NCBI GenBank assembly: GCA_963790875.1 | Contig: CAWBQT010000012.1 | Location: 1-64,000, forward strand | Source: AP-15 sp963790875 | Lineage (GTDB): Bacteria > Pseudomonadota > Alphaproteobacteria > ATCC43930 > CGMCC-115725 | Direction of reading: 5' to 3' | DNA length: 64,000 nucleotides | Part shown: one piece after another, positions 18,616 through 27,254 of the stretch | How the letters are laid out: each line of letters opens with the position of its first letter | How positions within the stretch are numbered: the stretch's first letter is position 1 | Translations under genes and position numbers: made by a program | The notes under the pieces: generated by a model | Told to the model about the DNA's origin: nothing | Seen by the model: the letters and a program-made list of their open reading frames with translations, nothing else | The model's database searches: none

Positions 18616-19015
18616 CTAGGTCGACCGCGGGGGGGATACGATCGCAGCGAGTGCCTCCATAGCCAGTCCGAGCCGCTTGGCCGCTGCCTGTGAGCCCTTA
18701 GCGAGCGGACCCGCCAGGACGATCTTGCGCGTCCGGCCAGGGCTGCCCTTGCCGGGTCCGACACGGGGCGCGAGCTTCCTGCCGCGCGGTGGCGGATCGG
18801 GGAGCATCGGCATATCGGGGTCGAGCCGGGGCGCTAGGGGCGTGCCGATCCAGCCTATCGGCCATCCGTGGCGTTGCTGGGCGCTGCGTGTGACGTAGAG
18901 GGGTTGTGTCCCCAGCCTGGGGATGGTTCCAACGGTCGAACCATTGCCGGGGCCGTGCTCCAGGGTAGCGCTTCCGGGGGTTGCTAGCCGACGATGGGTC
19001 CGAGTTTTGGGTCAT
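18616..19015 (-). CDS. Possible small hypothetical protein, frame uncertain
   Basis: Two overlapping minus frames share this stretch. One starts at ATG 19015 (MTQNSDPSSASNPRKRYPGA). The other ends at 18616 with PPPRGRKLAPRVGPGKGSPG and KIVLAGPLAKGSQAAAKRLG. The second half of the latter (AAAKRLGLAMEALAAIVSPP) looks helical and protein-like. A single frame change around 18880 would join them into about 130 residues. It is flanked by element genes. No family is recognised; this may also be non-coding. Confidence 0.25.
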
Positions 19016-19083
19016 CGCATGGCTCGGGGGGCACGCTCGACAGCGTGATCTTGGCCGGAACTCCGCGTCCGAGGTTGTCGCGC

Positions 19084-19287
19084 TCAGAGCCACATTTGGT
19101 AGTCATCGGGGCGGCCCTCCCCTCTCAGGTCCTCGTCGGGCGCGAAAAGTACCCGGGCGCCCCGATCTAAGACCCTGGGTAGCAAATGCGCTCTCGTCGG
19201 ATCGCGTTGCATGCGATAGAAGGTCCGCCGGCTAATACCCGCAGATCGGCAATACTCGTCAATCGTGATAGGCTCAGCTTTATTCAT
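19084..19287 (-). CDS. AlpA-like HTH protein
   Basis: 67 residues from ATG 19287 (MNKAEPITIDEYCRSAGISR). The HTH covers ITIDEYCRSAGISRRTFYRM with a wing-like turn, then LDRGARVLFAPDEDL. The size and pattern match AlpA/excisionase-like regulators of tRNA-linked islands and P4 satellites, which control integrase genes or prophage excision. Transcribed away from the tRNA gene; a 16-bp perfect palindrome stands 44 bases upstream. An integrase is expected nearby but none is visible. Confidence 0.6.
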   Translation of the reverse strand: MNKAEPITIDEYCRSAGISRRTFYRMQRDPTRAHLLPRVLDRGARVLFAPDEDLRGEGRPDDYQMWL

Positions 19288-19330
19288 AATACTTACTTGA
19301 TCTATTCCGCTAACTATTCAAGGCCCGCTT

Positions 19331-19346
19331 TGTGCCAATTGGCACA
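19331..19346. promoter_or_regulatory. Perfect 16-bp palindrome, candidate operator
   Basis: TGTGCCAATTGGCACA is an exact 16-bp palindrome placed 44 bases upstream of the AlpA-like start. Such a symmetrical site suits binding by a homodimeric HTH protein, possibly the AlpA-like protein itself. The palindrome is seen; the binding is inferred. Confidence 0.5.
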
Positions 19347-19625
19347 TTTCGTGTCGTTTCACTACTCGGGCCGCGCGCCTGAAGGGGGAGATAGTCTAAT
19401 CATTCGTTCGCTCGGGCAAACCTACCGCCGCACCAGTCCCGGTCAGTTCTCGATGGCCGCTCAAAAACGAAGGTGCACAGGCCAGCGAAGGCGCCGAGGT
19501 TCGCGGGCAGGGCTCGACGGGGTCATCAGAGGCTAGAGCCGCGAGCGAGACGCAGGGCTCGGCAGCCGCACGAGGGCGCGTGACCCGGAGCGGAGGGGCG
19601 ATTGCGCTCGGGATGTGCTCCCCTA

Positions 19626-19655
19626 ATGCTCCCCCGATCTGATATCGGGGAGCAT
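19626..19655. terminator. Strong stem-loop downstream of tRNA-Arg
   Basis: Arms 19626-19638 and 19644-19655 pair over twelve bases (one bulged C) around a five-base loop. It begins 27 bases past the tRNA 3' end on the minus strand. It lacks a T-run, so it could be a weak terminator or part of an attachment region. The stem is clear; the role is not. Confidence 0.35.
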
Positions 19656-19681
19656 CGCGGTTCCTAAGCCATTGAAGAAAT

Positions 19682-19758
19682 TGGCGCGCCCGAGAGGAGT
19701 TGAACCCCTAACCCCCAGATCCGTAGTCTGGTGCTCTATCCAATTGAGCTACGGGCGC
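19682..19758 (-). tRNA. tRNA-Arg (anticodon ACG)
   Basis: The minus strand folds as a full cloverleaf. The acceptor stem GCGCCCG pairs with CGGGCGC, the D arm contains AGCTCAATTGGATAGAGC, the anticodon arm is CCAGA-CTACGGA-TCTGG with anticodon ACG, and the T arm contains GGTTCAACTCC. A discriminator G and an encoded CCA (19682-19684) follow. ACG reads CGU and, after inosine modification, CGC and CGA. The P4-like element lies directly on its 3' side, the usual integration side for tRNA-linked islands. No second copy of the tRNA 3' end was found in the window. Confidence 0.95.
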
Positions 19759-19905
19759 GTGCCGCGGCGCCGGGGGCGCAGCGGGGCGCAACAACTACTC
19801 CACCGGCGCGCGGCAAGGCAAGGCCCGCCTGCGGCCGGCCAGGCCGCCGCGCCGATACCGGCCGGCGCCCTCCCCTATTGCCGGCGAAACCTTTATTAAG
19901 TCGGC

Positions 19906-21162
19906 ATGAGTTCGCAAGCACCTGGCGTGGTGGCAGCACCCGACGCGGCCGGCGACGACACGGCCGGCGACGATCCGGCGCGGCGGCCGTCGGTCACGCT
20001 CTTGCCCGGCCATGCAAGGCGCGCCGAAGCCGGCCATCCGTGGATCTTTTCGAACGAGGTCCAGATGGACGCCGCGGCAAAGGCGCTGGTGCCCGGCGCG
20101 CTCGTCACCTTGTGCCGGGCCGGCGGCAGCCCGCTCGGCACCGCGATGTTCAACCCGCATACCCTGCTCGCCGCCCGCCTCCTCGATCGCGACGCCGGGC
20201 AGGTGATCGGCCGGCGCTTTTTCGCGCGCCGCCTCCAACGGGCGCTTCGCCTGCGCGAGCGGCTCTACGCGGCACCCTATTACCGCCTGGTTCACGCCGA
20301 GGCCGATGGCCTTCCCGGCCTCGTCGTCGACCGCTTCGCCGACATCCTCGTCGTCCAATCGAACGCCGCCGGCATTGCCCGGCTCGAACCCGATCTCTGC
20401 GCGGCACTCGTCGCACTGTTGCGGCCAGCCGCGATCGTCTTGCGCAACGACGGTCCGGTGCGGGTGCAAGAAGGGCTGCTGCCGGAGACGCGGGTCGCGC
20501 AAGGCCGGCTCGACGGCCCGGTCGTCGTCGAGGAGGACGGCGCCCGGTTCCCGGTCGATGTGCTCGCCGGCCAGAAGACCGGCTGGTTCTTCGATCAGCG
20601 CGAGAACCGCGCCTTTGTCGCCGGCTTGGCGCGCGGCGCGCGCCTCATCGACCTCTATTGCTATACCGGCGGCTTCGCGGTGCGGGCGGCGTGCGCCGGC
20701 GCCGCCGCGGTCACCGGCATCGACAGTTCGGCGCCGGGCCTGCAATTGGCCGGCGAAGCCGCGGCGCTGAACGGCGTCGGCGAGATCTGCGCTTTCCGCC
20801 GGGCCGAGGCGTTTGCCGAAGCGGCCCGGCTCGCCGCGGCCGGCGAGCGCTTCGACATCGTCGTCGCCGATCCGCCGGCCTTCGCCAAATCGCGGCGCGA
20901 TGCGGCAGCGGCGCTGCGCGGCTACCGCAAGCTCGCCCGCCTCGCCGCGGCACTCACCGCGCCGCGCGGGTTCCTGTTTCTCGCCTCGTGCTCGTTCCAT
21001 GTCGGCGAAACTGAATTCGCCGAGGCGGTGCGCCGCGGCCTCGCCGACGCCGGTCGCGCCGGGCGCATCGTCAGGCGGGCCGGCGCCGGCCCCGACCATC
21101 CGATCCATCCCTCGCTGCCGGAGAGCGCCTACCTCAAGACGATGACATTGGCGCTCGACTGA
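19906..21162 (+). CDS. Class I rRNA methyltransferase, RlmI-like
   Basis: 418 residues from ATG 19906. After a variable N-terminus, residues 30-115 form a PUA-like domain (SVTLLPGHARRAEAGHPWIF, the HPWIFxxE signature). The RlmI middle region has YYRLVHAEADGLPGLVVDRF. The methyltransferase domain has KTGWFFDQRENR, then LIDLYCYTGGFAVRAACAGA (SAM motif I), DIVVADPPAFAKSR (motif IV, DPPxF) and LASCSFHV with a catalytic Cys. Known members methylate C5 of cytosine 1962 in 23S rRNA. Single gene next to tRNA-Arg. The family call is firm; the exact target base is inferred from the family. Confidence 0.9.
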   Translation: MSSQAPGVVAAPDAAGDDTAGDDPARRPSVTLLPGHARRAEAGHPWIFSNEVQMDAAAKALVPGALVTLCRAGGSPLGTAMFNPHTLLAARLLDRDAGQVIGRRFFARRLQRALRLRERLYAAPYYRLVHAEADGLPGLVVDRFADILVVQSNAAGIARLEPDLCAALVALLRPAAIVLRNDGPVRVQEGLLPETRVAQGRLDGPVVVEEDGARFPVDVLAGQKTGWFFDQRENRAFVAGLARGARLIDLYCYTGGFAVRAACAGAAAVTGIDSSAPGLQLAGEAAALNGVGEICAFRRAEAFAEAARLAAAGERFDIVVADPPAFAKSRRDAAAALRGYRKLARLAAALTAPRGFLFLASCSFHVGETEFAEAVRRGLADAGRAGRIVRRAGAGPDHPIHPSLPESAYLKTMTLALD

Positions 21163-22542
21163 GTTCGGCGGCGGCTGCGGCCGGGGCTGGCAGGGTCAGG
21201 CGAAACACGGTGCCGGCGGCGGTGCTCGACACCAGCGCCAGATCGCCGCCATGCGCCCGCATCAATTCGCGCGCAATCGCCAGGCCGAGCCCGCTGCCGC
21301 CCGGCCGTGCCGTGCCGAAAAACGGGCGAAACAGATTGTCGCGGGCCTTTGGCGGCAGGCCGGGGCCGTCATCGGCGATGTCGACAGCGATCGCGCCGTC
21401 GTGCGGCCGGGCCAAAAAGCGCAGCCGTTGCGCCCCGGCTTCGACCGCGTTGCGCGCGAGGTTCGACAGCACCCGGTAGAGCTGATCGCGGTCGGCTTCG
21501 ACGATCAGATCGTGCGGCAGCGCGCATTCGACCTCGATCGCCCTTCGCCGGCATCGGCGAGGCCCGGCGCGATCTCGTCGACGAGCGGCGCCAGCGAGAA
21601 CCGGCTCTGGGCCAGCGGCGGCGCGCCTTCGCGCGAATAATCGAGAGTCCGAGTGCAGAGTGCCACGGCGCGGTCGATCGCATCGACGAGCCGCGGTAAG
21701 AGGCGGCGTACTTCGGGTGCGGCACTCGCGGTCAGGCCGTCGGCGATGAGCCGCGCCGTCGATAGGATGTTGCGCAGGTCGTGGTTGATCTTGGTCACCG
21801 CAGTACCGAGCGCGGCCAGCCGGGCGCGGTGCCCGAGCGCCCGCCGCACCGTTTCCTGCAGCACCGCGAGCTCGCGCTCGGCCCGGCCGATCTCGTCCTT
21901 CCTGGCGCTCGGCGCGATCATCCGCGAGGCGTCCTCGGGATCCTCGCGAAAGCTCGTCATGCTCGCCATGACGCGGCGCATCGGCCGCACCAGAAGCCAT
22001 TGCAGGCTCAGATAGACGAGGGCCGCCGTCAGCAGCGAGAGCCCGATCGACAGTTCGAGAATGCGGAAGCCAAAACCCCACATCGCCCGGCGCAACGGCG
22101 ACTCCCGGAGGAGGATCTCGACGGTTTCCTGCGGATCGATCGGAGCCGGACCGAGAACACGCAAAATCCGGTCGTTGCGCCGCGCCAACGCCATGAACGA
22201 GCCGCGGATCGCGCCGAGCAGGCTCGCATGCCGCAGATCGATCGTCAGCTCGACGTGCGGCGGCATCGGTCGGTCGAGCATCAGCACCATGCCGCTCGGC
22301 CGATGCAGAATAACGCCCTCGGCGCCGACATTGGCAAGAAGGCGTCGGGTCAGCTGCGCGTCGATATGGCCGGTCGGGCTCGCCTCGAGCGCCAGCACGG
22401 CGAGCCGCCCGGCGGCGATGCGGTCCTCGAAATAGGTCATTCGGAAGCGCGCCACCGACGGCACGAAGATCAGAACCTCCCCCAGCATCACGAAAAAGAC
22501 GGTGAGGACGAGAAGCCGGGACGACAGACTGTGCGGCAGCAT
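21134..22542 (-). CDS. Membrane sensor histidine kinase, one frame break
   Basis: From ATG 22542 (MLPHSLSSRLLVLTVFFVML): a first membrane helix, a periplasmic sensor region of about 140 residues, a second helix (ILELSIGLSLLTAALVYLSL), a HAMP-like linker, then the dimerisation helix AALGTAVTKINHDLRNILST with the phospho-accepting His. Near 21542 the frame ends in ADAGEGRSRSN. The other frame continues AIEVECALPHDLIVEADRDQ, NLARNAVEAG (N box), IADDGPGLPP (G1) and GGSGLGLAIAREL (G2). A lost G in GAAGGGGCG would explain it, so this may be an assembly error. Without repair the kinase lacks its ATP-binding domain. No response regulator lies beside it. The 3' end overlaps that of the rRNA methyltransferase by 29 bases (convergent). 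Confidence 0.8.
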
Positions 22543-22746
22543 CGCCGGTCTCCGCTTCAGCCTGGCCGCCGGCGCTCGGCCGCCGGCGCCAGGCATGCGC
22601 GCGATCTGTCGGACATCTTGCCGCCGCCGCGGGCCGCAGCAATTACCCCCGCCCGACCCTCGCCTATCGAGGGGCAGGGCTCAGAAGGTGAGATGGCGGC
22701 GCCGCGATTCATCTTGGCCGCGATTCGTCTTGTTGAAAGTAGCCGC

Positions 22747-24162
22747 TTAGCCGAAGCGCGCCAGAAACCGCACCAGGCGTCGGGTGCGCCGCGAGAACAG
22801 GGCCGGCGTGTAGAATCCGCCGGCGGCGGCCTTGCCGGCCTCGCCGCGCGTCGGGTACGGCACGACGAGGTCGGCGAAGGCGCCGATCTTCAGCTTCTGC
22901 GACATCGCCAGGACCCAGGGCAGGATCAATTCGCCGGCGCCGGCGCCGAGGATCGAAACGCCGAGGATATGGCCGTTCGGCCGCAAGACGAGCTTGACGA
23001 GACCGGCGGCGTCGCGCTCGATGCAGGCGCGGTCGTTGTCGGCAAACGTCCGGCGCAATACCCGGACCCGGGCTAACGTCCGGCGTGCTGCGGCTTCGGT
23101 CAACCCGACCTGCGCCAATTCCGGATCGCTGTAAGTAACCCAGGGCAAGGCCCGATAGTTGATCCGCGCTGGCAGGCGGAACAGGGCGTTGCGGATCACG
23201 ATTCCGGCGTGATAGAGCGCGACATGGGTGAATTGCGGCCCGCCCGCCGCGTCGCCGATGGCGAAGACGCGGCGGTTCGTCGTCCGCAGCCGGGCATCGA
23301 CGGCGATGCCGGCGGCGGTCGCGGCGATGCCGGCGGCCGGCAAATCGAGCGCCGCCAAGGCCGGGCGCCGGCCGGCCGCGACCAAGAGATGCGACCCGGC
23401 GATCCGTTCGCCGTCGGCGAAGCGGAGGGCGACCTCGTCGCGCCCGGCGGCGACCGCCGCGATCTCGCTGTGCGGGCGCAATGCCACCCCTTCGTCTTCC
23501 AATTCCTGGCACAGGAGCGCGACAAGTTCCGGGTCGTCGCGCGGCAGGAGCGGCCCGCTGTCGATGACCGTGACCCCGGCGCCGAGCCTGCGATGTGCCT
23601 GCGCCATCTCGATGCCGACCGGGCCGCCGCCGATCACGATCAGGTGCTCGGGCGGTTCCCGGTTCGCGAACACCGTCTCGTTGGTCAAGAAAGGCGCCTC
23701 GGCGAGGCCCGGGATCGGCGGCACATAGGGTCGCGATCCGGTGGCGACGACGAAGCGGCGCGCCCGGATCTGGGTCTCGCCGGCGCGCAATGTGCGCGGG
23801 CCGGTGAAGCGTCCCTCGGCGCGCAGGACGGTGACGCCGAGCGCCGCGAACCGCTCGGCCGAATCCTGGGGCGCCAGTCGGGCGACGGCGTCATGGACGC
23901 CGTCGGCGACCGTGGCGAAGTCGATCCGGGGCGGCGGATAGTCGACGCCGCACCCGGCGCCGCGCCGCCCGACGGCAGCGAGCCGCGCCGCCGCCAGCAG
24001 CGCCTTGGACGGCACGCAGCCGAAATTGAGGCAGTCGCCGCCCATTTCGCCGCGCTCGACGAGGACTACGGCGGCGCCCATCTGCGCCGCACCGGCGGCG
24101 ACCGCGAGGCCCGCCGCGCCGGCGCCGATGACGCAGAGATCGGGGGCGAGAGGAGGGTTCAC
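22747..24162 (-). CDS. Mercuric reductase/dihydrolipoamide dehydrogenase-like flavoprotein
   Basis: 471 residues from ATG 24162. FAD-binding motif CVIGAGAAGLAVAAGAAQMG at residue 10, redox-active pair in GGDCLNFGCVPSK (CxxxxC, residues about 43-48), NAD(P)-binding motif VIGGGPVGIEMAQAHRRLG, FAIGDAAGGPQFTH (second FAD contact), and a C-terminal dimerisation domain (LPWVTYSDPELAQVGLTEA). The usual HxxxxE pair of lipoamide dehydrogenase is absent from the C-terminus, and there is no N-terminal HMA metal-binding domain. A general disulfide reductase of the class rather than true Lpd or MerA is the best call. It is followed on the same strand by an HpnL-like gene. Confidence 0.85.
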   Translation of the reverse strand: MNPPLAPDLCVIGAGAAGLAVAAGAAQMGAAVVLVERGEMGGDCLNFGCVPSKALLAAARLAAVGRRGAGCGVDYPPPRIDFATVADGVHDAVARLAPQDSAERFAALGVTVLRAEGRFTGPRTLRAGETQIRARRFVVATGSRPYVPPIPGLAEAPFLTNETVFANREPPEHLIVIGGGPVGIEMAQAHRRLGAGVTVIDSGPLLPRDDPELVALLCQELEDEGVALRPHSEIAAVAAGRDEVALRFADGERIAGSHLLVAAGRRPALAALDLPAAGIAATAAGIAVDARLRTTNRRVFAIGDAAGGPQFTHVALYHAGIVIRNALFRLPARINYRALPWVTYSDPELAQVGLTEAAARRTLARVRVLRRTFADNDRACIERDAAGLVKLVLRPNGHILGVSILGAGAGELILPWVLAMSQKLKIGAFADLVVPYPTRGEAGKAAAGGFYTPALFSRRTRRLVRFLARFG

Positions 24163-24186
24163 CGGGAAGCGCCGGGCGCCACGCGC

Positions 24187-25176
24187 TCAACTCGGGCGGG
24201 ACGGCGCCGCCGCCACGGCGGTGCGGCGCCAAAGCCGCCCGGTCTCGGCCAGCTGCCAGGCGCCGAGCGCCGGCAGGCCGATGACGAGATCGCGGGCCCG
24301 CTTCAACAGCGACAGCGCCAGCGCCATGTCGGGCGTCACGCCGAAACCGGCGCCGAGCAGGATATAGGCGCCCTCCTGCACCCCGACCGAGTTCGGGACG
24401 GCGAAGGCGACCGAGCGGACCGCGTAGAGCAGGCCTTCGATCGTCAGCACCGGGCCGAAGCCGAGCGGCGCCCCGGCGAGACGGAGGGCGAGCCAAGCCT
24501 CGCTGGCGCTGGCGATCCAGCTGAAGAGGTGCAGCGCAAAGCCTGCCGCGAGCCGGCCGATATTTCGATAGGCATCGCCGATGGCGGCATGCAATGCCGC
24601 GGCACCGGCCGCCGTCCGTTCCGCCCAGCCCTGCCCGATCGCCCGCGCGATTCGGTCGACGAGGCCGAAACCGCGCCGCTGCGCGGCGAGAAAACCAGCC
24701 GCGAGCAGCGCCGCGACGGCGAGGCCGACGGCGACTGCCATGGCGGTCCGATTCGCCGGGGCAAAATAGAGCAGGAGCAGCAGCGCCATCGCCGTGTAGG
24801 CGAGCTGCGCCAGAAATTCGAGCGTGACGTCGACGATCGTCGTCGCCGTCGCGGCGATGCCCGAGACGCCGGCGCCGGCGATCGCGCGTGCGCCGGCCAC
24901 ATAGCCGCCGACTTGCGACAAGGGCAGCACCTCGGACGCCGAATTGCGGACGAGACGTCCCCAAATCGCCGCCGCCGGGTTCGTCCCGGGCAACAGGGCC
25001 CGCCAGGCGATCCCCATGACCGCGATCAATCCCAGATGGATCAGCAGGATCGCGCCGAAGCCTCGCCAGCCGATCGCAAACAGCGAGCGAAGCACGGCAT
25101 CCCATCCGAAATGGATGACGAGTGCGGCGATCAGCGCCGACCCGACCGCGGCAGCGGCGACCGAGACCCGCCTCAT
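24187..25176 (-). CDS. HpnL-like integral membrane protein
   Basis: 329 residues from ATG 25176 (MRRVSVAAAAVGSALIAALV), the stop of the upstream gene overlapping it (ATGA). About eight hydrophobic helices with the signature SASEVLPLSQVGGYVAGARA near residue 75 and VPNSVGVQEGAYILLGAGFG followed by ALALSLLKRARDLVIGLP near the end. These match the lysylphosphatidylglycerol synthase-type membrane domain family, in particular HpnL, which occurs in hopanoid clusters and is thought to help move lipids. No hopanoid synthesis genes are visible here, so the lipid substrate is open. It forms a unit with two ferritin-like genes upstream. Confidence 0.8.
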   Translation of the reverse strand: MRRVSVAAAAVGSALIAALVIHFGWDAVLRSLFAIGWRGFGAILLIHLGLIAVMGIAWRALLPGTNPAAAIWGRLVRNSASEVLPLSQVGGYVAGARAIAGAGVSGIAATATTIVDVTLEFLAQLAYTAMALLLLLYFAPANRTAMAVAVGLAVAALLAAGFLAAQRRGFGLVDRIARAIGQGWAERTAAGAAALHAAIGDAYRNIGRLAAGFALHLFSWIASASEAWLALRLAGAPLGFGPVLTIEGLLYAVRSVAFAVPNSVGVQEGAYILLGAGFGVTPDMALALSLLKRARDLVIGLPALGAWQLAETGRLWRRTAVAAAPSRPS

Positions 25177-26021
25177 CCGGCGCCCCGCCTCGGCAGGAAT
25201 GCCGTGAGGCGCAAGACAGCCAACACGATGCCGCCAGTCCAAGGCAAGAGACGCGGCCGCAGCAACAACGGGTCGAACTCGACCATGCGGCGGGCATGCT
25301 CGGCAACGCAGGCCTCGACAAAGCCGCGCAGCGTGAAGCCGTCGATGAATACGCCCGCCTCGGTCGCCGAAAAATCCCGACCGTCATTCGCCCCGCGGCC
25401 GCGCCGGATCGTGGCCAGCAGGCGGCCGATCGCCCGGCTGTAATAAGCGGCGGCAACGGCGCTCCTTGCCCACGCCGCCCGCCCGCGGCTCGCCTGGTGC
25501 CACGCCATCCAATTGACGAAGAAGACGATGTGGCGGGTTTCCTCGTGCAGCAGGGTGTCGAACAGAGCGAACATCGCCTCCGGCAGAAAACCGGAGCGGC
25601 GGGCGATCAAAAAGACGCCGAAGCCGAGGAATGCATCGACGCATTCGCCGTAGCCGAAATCGGCGAAGGCGCGATAGGGGTCGCGGCTCGGCGGGTCGAG
25701 CGGTCGTTCCTCGGCCGCGATGTCGTAGCGACGCAGCAGAGACCGCAGGAAATCGGCATGGCGGGCTTCTTCGAAGCCTTGCAAGGCGACGGCTTCGCGC
25801 AGGACCGGGTCGGCGATCGTTGCCGCATAGGCGGCGACGATCGCACCGGCCCGTCGCTCGGTAAAGAGCACCTCAGACCAGAACGGGATGGCTCGCAACC
25901 GCTGCCGCGCCGCCGCATCGAGTTCGGGCCAAGGGAGGCTGTCCGGGTGGTAGGGTCGGTGGCTCGCGACAAACTGGCGGCAGAACCGCTCCAGGTGGGC
26001 GGTCGAGCCGACCGCGATCAT
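25173..26021 (-). CDS. Ferritin-like diiron protein, paralog 1
   Basis: 282 residues from ATG 26021, overlapping the stop of its paralog (ATGA). Two helical metal motifs are visible: LQGFEEARHADFLRSLL near residue 85 and LLHEETRHIVFFVNWMAWHQ near residue 185. Each has E-x-x-H, the ferritin-like diiron signature. Long helices around them complete a four-helix bundle. In such proteins the iron pair activates oxygen or stores iron; as an oxygenase the target may be a lipid, because the gene is coupled to an HpnL-like membrane protein. Function is not established for this family as far as I can tell. Confidence 0.7.
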   Translation of the reverse strand: MIAVGSTAHLERFCRQFVASHRPYHPDSLPWPELDAAARQRLRAIPFWSEVLFTERRAGAIVAAYAATIADPVLREAVALQGFEEARHADFLRSLLRRYDIAAEERPLDPPSRDPYRAFADFGYGECVDAFLGFGVFLIARRSGFLPEAMFALFDTLLHEETRHIVFFVNWMAWHQASRGRAAWARSAVAAAYYSRAIGRLLATIRRGRGANDGRDFSATEAGVFIDGFTLRGFVEACVAEHARRMVEFDPLLLRPRLLPWTGGIVLAVLRLTAFLPRRGAG

Positions 26022-26935
26022 GTCGCCGCGGCCGCCGGCCGGAGGAAGCGGCGGACGATGCGCATCAACCGCGGCACGAAGATCGGTCGTAGGAGGCGGG
26101 GATCGTACCCGGCAAGCCGGCGGTCGTTCTCGGCGAGACAGAGATCGATCAGTTCGGCGGCAGACAGATCGACGGCGCCGACCGACTTCGAACCGGTCAC
26201 CGTGAAGTTGTTGTCGCCTCCCTTCGACCCCTCGGCGCCAAAGCCGCGGGCGAGGCCGATGCGTTCCCACAAGAGAAAGGCCCACACCGCGAGGACCTTG
26301 GCGAGAAAAATCGGGCGGCGCCAGAGCGGCAGGTTGGCGCGGTGCCATGCCACCCAGTTGACGAAAAACAGGATATGGCGGCCCTCCTCCTGCATGACTG
26401 GCTCGAAAGTGTCGACGAGAGCCGCCGGGAAGAAGCCGGAACGCCGCGCCAGCGCGAACAGGCCGAAGGCAAAGAAGCTGTCGATGCACTCGCTGAAGCC
26501 GGTCACCATGAAGGCCCATTGCGGATCACGCGGCGGCAGGTAGGGGGGCTCCGGCGCGAGGTCGATGCCGTAGGCCCGGACAAGGTTTGACAGCACCTCT
26601 TTGTGGCGTCCCTCCTCGAAGCCGTCGAGCTCCACCGCCGCGTGCAGCAGCGGGTCGCCGATCTCTGCCGCATAGCTCAAGACGCGCAGCCGCGCCTTGC
26701 CCTCGGTCTGCACCGCGATGTCCCAAATCGGCAGACCGACGAGGCGGTCGCGCGCGTCGCGTTCGAGCACCGGCCAATCGACGACCGACGGCTTGTAGGG
26801 GTTGTGCGTGTCGAGCAGCATCCGGCAGAAGGCGATCTTATGCGCCTCGCTGCCAGGCACGATCGGGCCGTCGCCGGCGGCCGTCCAATGCCGCGCGGTG
26901 CGCGCGGCGGTTTCGACCATCCTGTCACTCGGCAT
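26018..26935 (-). CDS. Ferritin-like diiron protein, paralog 2
   Basis: 305 residues from ATG 26935. It is clearly related to the downstream gene along its length: LDGFEEGRHKEVLSNLVRAY and VMQEEGRHILFFVNWVAWHR carry the same E-x-x-H pairs, and both share a DPxxAF...ECxDxFxxFGxFxxARRSGFxP middle segment. It has an added stretch GSKGGDNNFTVTGSKSVGAV near residue 235. First gene of a three-gene unit ending with the HpnL-like protein. Two unequal paralogs side by side may form a heterodimer. The diiron call is from motifs; the reaction is unknown. Confidence 0.7.
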   Translation of the reverse strand: MPSDRMVETAARTARHWTAAGDGPIVPGSEAHKIAFCRMLLDTHNPYKPSVVDWPVLERDARDRLVGLPIWDIAVQTEGKARLRVLSYAAEIGDPLLHAAVELDGFEEGRHKEVLSNLVRAYGIDLAPEPPYLPPRDPQWAFMVTGFSECIDSFFAFGLFALARRSGFFPAALVDTFEPVMQEEGRHILFFVNWVAWHRANLPLWRRPIFLAKVLAVWAFLLWERIGLARGFGAEGSKGGDNNFTVTGSKSVGAVDLSAAELIDLCLAENDRRLAGYDPRLLRPIFVPRLMRIVRRFLRPAAAAT

Positions 26936-27028
26936 CAGCCGTCACCTGTCTGCGTCGTTCCTCGCTTGCGACCTGGTGCGCTCGGCCCCGAGGCGCCACG
27001 GTTGCCGGCGATCTGCCACCAAGCTGCG

Positions 27029-27058
27029 TTGACTTGCCCGGCCGGCTTCCCTTATACA
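27029..27058 (+). promoter_or_regulatory. Sigma-70-type promoter of rpmH operon
   Basis: TTGACT (27029-27034) and TTATAC (27052-27057) are separated by 17 bases and lie about 43 bases upstream of the rpmH start. This is the best -35/-10 match in the window, and it suits a highly expressed ribosomal protein gene. The boxes are seen; activity is inferred. Confidence 0.7.
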
Positions 27059-27100
27059 ACCCCAACTCGGCAGCAAACTGCCGCCGTGGGAGCCGGTGCC

Positions 27101-27235
27101 GTGAAGCGCACTTACCAGCCCAGCAACCTTGTACGCAAGCGCCGGCACGGTTTTCGGGCGCGGATGGCGACCGCGGCCGGCAGGCGGATAGTGGCGGCGC
27201 GCCGCGCCAAGGGCCGCAAGCGCCTCTCCGCCTGA
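27101..27235 (+). CDS. rpmH: 50S ribosomal protein L34
   Basis: 44 residues, start GTG 27101, reading MKRTYQPSNLVRKRRHGFRA, then AAGRRIVAARRAKGRKRLSA. This is the complete, highly basic L34, which binds 23S rRNA in the large subunit. Length and sequence match the family. It opens the conserved block rpmH-rnpA-yidD-yidC behind a clear sigma-70 promoter. Confidence 0.97.
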   Translation: MKRTYQPSNLVRKRRHGFRARMATAAGRRIVAARRAKGRKRLSA

Positions 27236-27254
27236 GCCGGCGACCCCGCCACGG

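Noticed and set aside
19731..21014. Arg-rich plus ORF overlapping the rRNA methyltransferase
   Set aside because: Composition is that of a shifted GC-rich frame; the frame from 19906 has all family motifs.
23209..25443. 744-codon plus-strand ORF
   Set aside because: Antisense to the flavoprotein and HpnL-like genes, polar and repeat-like, with no domain.
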